DNA of 20,703 nt, from the NCBI GenBank assembly GCA_023666975.1, contig JAMPAW010000056.1:1-20703 (forward strand). Direction: 5' to 3'. A program made the translations under genes and the position numbers. Shown here piece by piece: positions 15,526 through 20,703 of this stretch. This DNA is from Clostridium sp. (GTDB lineage Bacteria; Bacillota_A; Clostridia; Lachnospirales; Lachnospiraceae). The notes under the pieces are model-generated. The model saw only the letters and a list, made by a program, of their open reading frames with translations. It searched no databases and was not told where the DNA came from. Each line of letters opens with the position of its first letter. The stretch's first letter is position 1.

Positions 15526-16518
15526 CTAAATATTTGCTAATGCTTTTTTCAAATCCTCTATCGTTAGCCACTGTTCATTAATTTCTGAACTATATTCAAA
15601 CCCATCTGCAACTTTTGTTCCACCTGGCAACATATCTCTTTCTAAATTCACCCAATCATAATGAGGATATATTATATAATGTTGAGCATATTCATATGTT
15701 GATAATGAATCGTCTTTTGTAACCATTACTTCATGAAGCTTCTCTCCTTCCCGTATGCCAATCTCCTTTATATTACAGCCAGGCAGCATTGCTTCTGCCA
15801 AATCTCCAATATGAAAAGATGGTATTTTTGATATATATGTTTCGCCGCCCTTTGACTCTTCCAATGCTTTAAATACTAATTCTACTCCCTGTTCCAAGGT
15901 TATCCAAAAACGAGTCATTCTCATGTCAGTAATACTTAAACTGTTCTCTCCTTTTTCAATCGCATTCCGCCAAATCGGAATAACAGATCCCCTGCTTCCT
16001 GCCACATTTCCATAACGTACAACCGCAAATCCTGTATCTTTATGACCTATATATGCATTAGCAGCTATAAATAATTTATCGGATACTAACTTTGTACCTC
16101 CGTACAGATTAATAGGATTAACTGCTTTATCAGTCGATAGAGCAACTACTTTTTTCACATTCCTATCAAGAGCGGCATCAATGACATTTTGTGCACCATG
16201 TATATTGGTTTTTACCGCCTCCAAAGGATTATATTCACAGGTTGGTACTTGTTTCATCGCTGCTGCATGTATTACATAATCCACATTTTCAAATGCTCGG
16301 AATAATCTATCTTTATCCCTAACATCACCAATAAAAAAACGTACCCTTGACATATCCAACCTATCTGCAAATTCACTTTTCATGATGCTCTGTTTATACT
16401 CATCTCTGGAATAGATGATTACTTTATTAGGGGTATACCTTTGAAATACTATTTCTAAAAACTTTTTCCCAAATGAACCCGTTCCACCTGTTACCAAGAT
16501 ATTTTTTCCATTAAGCAT
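15526..16518 (-). CDS. pseB: UDP-N-acetylglucosamine 4,6-dehydratase (inverting), PseB
   Basis: PseB carries out the first step: it dehydrates and C5-epimerises UDP-GlcNAc to UDP-2-acetamido-2,6-dideoxy-L-arabino-hexos-4-ulose. Counting from the chosen start, the NADP loop is TGGTGSFG (10-17) and the catalytic residues of the extended SDR type are D130, K131 and Y139 in STDKAVNPINLYGGTK, as in the well-studied PseB proteins. There is no membrane segment, so it is the soluble short form and not the CapD type. I choose ATG 16518 (330 aa) because AGAGGTGA lies at ideal spacing before it. An in-frame ATG at 16536 makes an ATGA overlap with the previous stop but has no ribosome site. Confidence 0.92.
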   Translation of the reverse strand: MLNGKNILVTGGTGSFGKKFLEIVFQRYTPNKVIIYSRDEYKQSIMKSEFADRLDMSRVRFFIGDVRDKDRLFRAFENVDYVIHAAAMKQVPTCEYNPLEAVKTNIHGAQNVIDAALDRNVKKVVALSTDKAVNPINLYGGTKLVSDKLFIAANAYIGHKDTGFAVVRYGNVAGSRGSVIPIWRNAIEKGENSLSITDMRMTRFWITLEQGVELVFKALEESKGGETYISKIPSFHIGDLAEAMLPGCNIKEIGIREGEKLHEVMVTKDDSLSTYEYAQHYIIYPHYDWVNLERDMLPGGTKVADGFEYSSEINEQWLTIEDLKKALANI

Positions 16519-16532
16519 TTTTGTCACCTCTT

Positions 16533-17921
16533 TCATCTGTTTTCATATACAATTTCTTTTAAAAATCTCGAATAATTTTCCTTCCAGTCTTTTTCGAAAA
16601 AATCCTCACTACAAAATTTTTCTTTTCTTTTTGTATTCATTTTTTCAATAAATTGTTGTCCATTTTGTACCTTAATTCCAAAACCACCATTCATATAATT
16701 TCTTGTCAATTCATTATCCACAATAAAAACATCTTTTCCAATGGCAGTTGCTTCATACATTGCAGTTGACATATCTCCGATTATATATTTACATATAGCA
16801 AAATAACCATAAATGGAGCCTTCATGTTTAACATCAACCCTTTCGTTATGTAAAAAAGACTTGTAGTAACCAGCATCGTCCGGGCGCAATGGATGTAGCT
16901 TTACTATTAGCCTAAATTTTTCTGGCAGATTATTCAGTACATAATCAATAAACTCTACATACCATTTATGCTCGTTACCTGTCACAAGAAGTATGTTAAA
17001 TTGGTCATCATCATTCGATTTGATTTTCTTAAAATTTTCTATGTTTTGCCGGATTGTCGGATTTCCAATCTTATATATATTAGCAGGTATATTCATGTTC
17101 CTTGTCCAATAATCACCCCATGTCAATAAATACTTAGGCATATACTCTCTATAAATATCATCTTCAGCAACACTCTTTCCATACATATAATCCCAATGAC
17201 GATCAATACTGCCATGCTGATATTCTGCTGTCACAACCCCGCTATCATTAAAAACTTTAACCTCCGGCAATCCATATACTCCACAATGAAAAATCACCGC
17301 TCTAGGTCGTACAATATCAATCAATTTTTGATAATACTTGTAATATGCCGGATATCTTTTTATCACTGCTATTGCCTGCTTTCTTATTGCTTCATATATG
17401 CCCTCCTCCACTTCAAAAGGGATATTTTTTTTAAGATACTCTACAAATTGATTTATGGTCTCCTGATCTTCTCTAGAAACCTTTTGCCTTTTTCCCTCAT
17501 ATGCAATTATTTTTTGAATAAATGTATCCACAGAAAACGGAATCCCCATCCCGCTTAATTTCTCAAAATTAAAATCTTGATTATATTGCACAATTTTAAC
17601 AGAATTCTCCGCATCCACTTCCACTAAGCCATCTATTAAACGGTCAAAAATTTGATAATCTGATTCTATTAAAGCACTTGAAGGTGAAAAAAACAATATA
17701 TCTTTTCTTGGTAAATTAAACGAATTATATTTAATATAATCTCTATATTTATTTTCTTTTCCTCGCCGCTCGATATTGGGCAATAGTCCATATTTACTAA
17801 GAATAACTTTTCGAAGTAGCAAATCTCTAATATACGGCCAAATAAGTATGTCTCTATATCTATATTTATACTTTAAGACACTGCTGTTATTTTCAAATTC
17901 AATAAATTCATCTTCAATCAT
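16533..17921 (-). CDS. GT-B fold transferase-like surface carbohydrate protein
   Basis: The 462-aa protein looks like a GT-B-fold transferase of the CDP-glycerol/polysialyltransferase-like group. YQHGSIDRH lies at 234-242 after a first Rossmann-like half, ILLVTGNEHKW at 310-320 opens the second half, and KLHP (341-344) and GDMSTAMYEATAIGKDVFIV (382-401) supply the donor-site signatures of that group. No signal peptide or membrane span is seen. I choose ATG 17921, with AGGGAG nine bases upstream; an in-frame TTG at 17939 is the longer alternative. It overlaps the preceding gene by eight bases. Donor and acceptor are unknown. As one of few transferase candidates in a cluster making CMP-pseudaminic acid, it may transfer that sugar, which is inference from position. 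Confidence 0.6.
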   Translation of the reverse strand: MIEDEFIEFENNSSVLKYKYRYRDILIWPYIRDLLLRKVILSKYGLLPNIERRGKENKYRDYIKYNSFNLPRKDILFFSPSSALIESDYQIFDRLIDGLVEVDAENSVKIVQYNQDFNFEKLSGMGIPFSVDTFIQKIIAYEGKRQKVSREDQETINQFVEYLKKNIPFEVEEGIYEAIRKQAIAVIKRYPAYYKYYQKLIDIVRPRAVIFHCGVYGLPEVKVFNDSGVVTAEYQHGSIDRHWDYMYGKSVAEDDIYREYMPKYLLTWGDYWTRNMNIPANIYKIGNPTIRQNIENFKKIKSNDDDQFNILLVTGNEHKWYVEFIDYVLNNLPEKFRLIVKLHPLRPDDAGYYKSFLHNERVDVKHEGSIYGYFAICKYIIGDMSTAMYEATAIGKDVFIVDNELTRNYMNGGFGIKVQNGQQFIEKMNTKRKEKFCSEDFFEKDWKENYSRFLKEIVYENR

Positions 17922-18396
17922 TTTTTCTTCTCCCTGCAAAATAAATATATATAATTCTCATGACATTATAATCAATATACTTACATATAATTTCAATGAT
18001 TCTTTTGGGTTTTATTTTACTAAAATGTATTCTTTCTCTATTTATATTGCCATTCAAACTATAATATATAGCTGTTTTTTTTCGCACTATTTTTAATATA
18101 ATTTTTTCAATTTCTCTACAATTTGGAGTTTGCGTTGAATATGGAATATATATATCGTCAAATTTTTTTCCTACTAAGTGATCCACAATTTTTTTATTTA
18201 CAACGGTTTTTTCATAATTAAACATACCATTTGGAAACACAATAAATTTTACATTATCATACTCCAAATACATATTAATGCACTGCTCCTGAATGCACAA
18301 CCATATTGTGCATTCTTTATATTCATTATTTATTTTATTAATACAATCCTTAACAACTGGATGTTTAGCAGACCTAAACACTAGTAATTCTTTCAT
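17914..18396 (-). CDS. Hypothetical protein, 160 aa, possible transferase fragment or partner
   Basis: I do not recognise a family with confidence. The protein begins with a short hydrophobic strand (MKELLVFRSAKHP), alternates predicted strands and helices (CTIWLCIQEQCINMYLEY, VKFIVFPNG, FDDIYIPYSTQTPN) and ends in a very basic, isoleucine-rich tail (KRIIEIICKYIDYNVMRIIY). This alpha/beta pattern is like the N-terminal half of a GT-B glycosyltransferase without its donor half. The C-terminal tail could sit at the membrane surface. AAGAGG lies eight bases before the ATG and the stop overlaps the next gene by eight bases, so a complex or split enzyme with the 462-aa protein is possible. Its AT-richness is higher than that of pseB or wbpA. 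Confidence 0.6.
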   Translation of the reverse strand: MKELLVFRSAKHPVVKDCINKINNEYKECTIWLCIQEQCINMYLEYDNVKFIVFPNGMFNYEKTVVNKKIVDHLVGKKFDDIYIPYSTQTPNCREIEKIILKIVRKKTAIYYSLNGNINRERIHFSKIKPKRIIEIICKYIDYNVMRIIYIYFAGRRKND

Positions 18397-18433
18397 AAAT
18401 TAAACCTCTTCATTTATTTTGCGGGATTTCCTT

Positions 18434-19747
18434 TTACAATACCTCTATATTTTCTCTTTCCTCCAATTGTTTAGTAACATTTTTTGTATCAAAGACCACT
18501 TTTGCGTTTCTACATACAAATTCATAATCAACAACCTGATGGGCCGTTGTAATCATCACCAAATCACTTTTCTTAATAACATCCCCAGTTAAATCCTTTA
18601 ATCCCCTATAAATATCTCCCTTGTACTGATATTCCGGAATATAAGGATCATAAAAAGAAACATTAGCTCCTTCCGCTCTCAATATATCAATCACCTTAAC
18701 AGCAGGACTCTCACGATAGTCATCAATATCCTGTTTATAAGCCACTCCCAACACCAGAATATTAGAACCATTAATCGCCTTTTTGCATCGGTTAAGTATT
18801 TTACTTGCACGACTAACACAATATTCCGGCATTCTATCATTAATCATCATTGAACTTTCAATCATAGACGTATGAAACCCATACTCTCTTGCCTTCCACG
18901 ATAAATAGTACGGATCGAGCGGAATACAATGCCCTCCTAACCCCGGTCCTGGATAGAATGCCTGAAAACCATAGGGTTTTGTCCTCGCTGCTTCGATCAC
19001 CTCCCAAATATTCAAATGCATTTTATTACACAGCATAGCCAATTCATTGATTAATCCGATATTAACATTACGATAAGTATTCTCTAAAATTTTCTCCATC
19101 TCAGCTACTGCAGGTGAAGAAACTTCAAATACATCCCCCTCTAATACCGCACGGTACATAGCAGATACAACTTCAGTAGCATCCTTTCCTATTCCACCTA
19201 CAACCTTAGGAGTATTCTTTGTTTTGTAATATAAATTACCTGGATCCACTCTTTCTGGTGAGAATGCCAGATAGAAATCCTCGCCACACCTTAATCCTGA
19301 TCCCCTCTCTAAAATTGGTTTAATCAATTCTTCAGTTGTTCCTGGATAAGTCGTAGATTCCAATACTACTATTGTTTCTGCTTTTAAATACTTAGAAATA
19401 TTTTCCGCAGATGACCTTACATAAGAAGTGTCCGGCTCCTGATGTATATCTAAAGGAGTAGGCACACATATTGCAATAAAATCCACATCCTTTATAAAAG
19501 AAAAATCATTCGTAGCCGACAATAGCCCCCTTTTTACCAAACTACTTAAATCAGAATCAACAACATCACCAATATAGTTAATCCCAATGTTTACTTTCTC
19601 TACCTTCTCTGACTGTACATCAAATCCTATAGTTTTAAACCCTGCCTTTGCCTTTTCAACAGCCAACGGGAGTCCCACATATCCCAAGCCAATCACACCT
19701 ACAACAATTTCTTTGTTCCGTACTTTTTCTAATAATTTCTTTTTCAT
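18434..19747 (-). CDS. wbpA: UDP-N-acetyl-D-hexosamine 6-dehydrogenase, WbpA/TviB type
   Basis: This NAD-dependent dehydrogenase oxidises C6 of a UDP-HexNAc, most likely UDP-GlcNAc to UDP-GlcNAcA. The 437-aa protein has the N-terminal Rossmann loop VIGLGYVGLPLAVE (18-31), 'ETIVVLESTTYPGTTEE' (124-140), the central helix region ENTYRNVNIGLINELAM (222-238), and the catalytic cysteine C274 in PGPGLGGHCIPLDPYYL (266-282). The wording of the last motif and the length favour the WbpA/TviB group over UDP-glucose dehydrogenase. GGGGAGAG lies before the ATG. It is not part of the pseudaminic acid pathway, so it implies that a HexNAc uronic acid is also present in the same glycan. Confidence 0.88.
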   Translation of the reverse strand: MKKKLLEKVRNKEIVVGVIGLGYVGLPLAVEKAKAGFKTIGFDVQSEKVEKVNIGINYIGDVVDSDLSSLVKRGLLSATNDFSFIKDVDFIAICVPTPLDIHQEPDTSYVRSSAENISKYLKAETIVVLESTTYPGTTEELIKPILERGSGLRCGEDFYLAFSPERVDPGNLYYKTKNTPKVVGGIGKDATEVVSAMYRAVLEGDVFEVSSPAVAEMEKILENTYRNVNIGLINELAMLCNKMHLNIWEVIEAARTKPYGFQAFYPGPGLGGHCIPLDPYYLSWKAREYGFHTSMIESSMMINDRMPEYCVSRASKILNRCKKAINGSNILVLGVAYKQDIDDYRESPAVKVIDILRAEGANVSFYDPYIPEYQYKGDIYRGLKDLTGDVIKKSDLVMITTAHQVVDYEFVCRNAKVVFDTKNVTKQLEERENIEVL

Positions 19748-19790
19748 AATGCACTCTCCCCAACATACTCAAATTTAACCTTGTTATCAT

Positions 19791-20703
19791 CTATTCAAAA
19801 AGTAAAGAATATTTGTAATCCATTTTATACAAATTAATAATTTCTTCTTCACTACAAATATGTTGATCTAAAATAATTTGTATAATCTCATTATAAAAGG
19901 AACTAGCAATCACAATGTACTTTTCGCCTCTATAATCTTTTACCTGTTGAGGGGACAAAACCGTTATTCCATTTATGCTTGCACCCTGCTTATCCTGATT
20001 ACTATCAACAAAAAAGGAAATTTTCTCCATTGTTATATATTTATCTAATAAACGTATTGCGGCATTACCAGTCCCCCAAACAATAATATCTCTTTCCTGT
20101 CGATTCTGTACTACCTCTAACAATCTGTCATCATAAGCAAATTCCTCTTCATTTACAAAAACATAATCTTTTAATAACTCGCTATAATTGTATATATCGT
20201 TTGAATCCATTTTTTCATGATTCAATGCATGACAAAACAGATTGGCAGATGCCCTTATAAAATACTCATTACTCAGCTTACAAAAATGGTCAAAATAACA
20301 TTTATCATAATATTTGCTATAATCTAACAATGCTCTTGCCGAATAAACCTCTTTATGAAATGACGATTTCAATGACCATATACCTTTATCATGATATCTA
20401 TATATTGCAACAGTATCGTTAACATATTTAGCTTTCCCTTCCTTCAAATGCATTAAATACCTATTAGTGTCTTCTCTATAGGATTCCTCTGAAGGTGTTC
20501 CAACAGAATTCTTTAAAAAATCCGGAACCTCTATTGAGAATATAACATTTCTAAATATTGTTTCTGGCGTTGTAGTAATATATTTCCACTTCTTATGTTG
20601 TATTATATCATCTAATGAATTCACTGTCATTTCATTATTGCATCCTGTATGAAACCATTCATCACATACAATTCCATCCTTCATGATCTTAGAATTACAA
20701 CCA
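19791..20703 (-). CDS. Glycosyltransferase (GT2-like) C-terminal part with appended Rossmann-like domain, partial
   Basis: The frame is open through the right edge of the window (GCNSKI precedes the first Met), so the start codon and the GT2 catalytic N-terminus lie outside. What is visible begins with the 'I-MKDGIVCDEWFHTG' region. It continues through REDTNRYLMHLKEGKAKYVN and TVAIYRYHDKGIWS, the usual end of a GT-A family 2 domain with its Y-R-x-H motif. A helical linker follows, then a small Rossmann-like unit starting DIIVWGTGNAAIRLLDKY and ending in a FVDSNQDKQGASING segment. The same unit appears in the SGNH protein downstream. The stop is 43 bases before the wbpA ATG, so they are probably co-transcribed. 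The sugar transferred is unknown. Confidence 0.75.
   Translation of the reverse strand, partial: GCNSKIMKDGIVCDEWFHTGCNNEMTVNSLDDIIQHKKWKYITTTPETIFRNVIFSIEVPDFLKNSVGTPSEESYREDTNRYLMHLKEGKAKYVNDTVAIYRYHDKGIWSLKSSFHKEVYSARALLDYSKYYDKCYFDHFCKLSNEYFIRASANLFCHALNHEKMDSNDIYNYSELLKDYVFVNEEEFAYDDRLLEVVQNRQERDIIVWGTGNAAIRLLDKYITMEKISFFVDSNQDKQGASINGITVLSPQQVKDYRGEKYIVIASSFYNEIIQIILDQHICSEEEIINLYKMDYKYSLLFE

Noticed and set aside
1..20703. CRISPR arrays, tRNA or rRNA genes
   Set aside because: No regularly spaced repeats and no recognisable tRNA or rRNA sequence were found by eye on either strand.

Overview
The window looks like an AT-rich chromosome segment from an anaerobic Firmicute, probably Clostridia of the Lachnospiraceae type. 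This rests on strong AGGAGG-type ribosome binding sites, TTGACA/TATAAT promoters, the protein families and the style of the transposase remnants. No rRNA, tRNA or CRISPR array is visible.

Left part (1-4640): accessory DNA in decay. It holds a 3'-truncated Rpn-type PD-(D/E)XK nuclease; a TraB/GumN-domain protein preceded by a 48-codon ORF that has its own good promoter; a RhuM-family gene broken by two single-base frameshifts; an IS1182-type transposase scrap; an HHIIP-motif (HNH-like) protein; a short IS5-type transposase scrap; and a large palindrome whose flank resembles an IS256 end and which could also terminate the operon to its right. The two intact proteins have low-complexity N-terminal leaders with a loosely similar 'HFA...QK' patch, so they may be exported or cargo proteins.

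Right part (4640-20703): one long minus-strand operon, read from right to left, for a nucleotide-activated nonulosonic acid and a surface glycan. The order is: end of a glycosyltransferase with an appended Rossmann-like domain; a WbpA-type UDP-HexNAc dehydrogenase; two poorly characterised, possibly transferase proteins; PseB; a WbpG/PseA-type amidotransferase; PseF; a 644-aa protein with three Rossmann-like repeats and an SGNH hydrolase domain; a NodU/TobZ-type carbamoyltransferase; an acidic 120-aa protein of unknown role; a methyltransferase remnant; PseI; PseH; a sugar N-formyltransferase; PseC; PseG. All six enzymes from UDP-GlcNAc to CMP-pseudaminic acid are present (PseB, C, H, G, I, F).

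The striking part is the tailoring set around this core. There are two rival N-acyltransferases (acetyl and formyl) whose genes overlap at a run of seven G, an amidotransferase, a carbamoyltransferase and an SGNH (O-acyl transfer or removal) protein. The locus therefore probably makes one or several unusually decorated pseudaminic acids. The 7-G run at the PseH/formyltransferase junction is placed so that loss of one G would fuse the two enzymes into one polypeptide.
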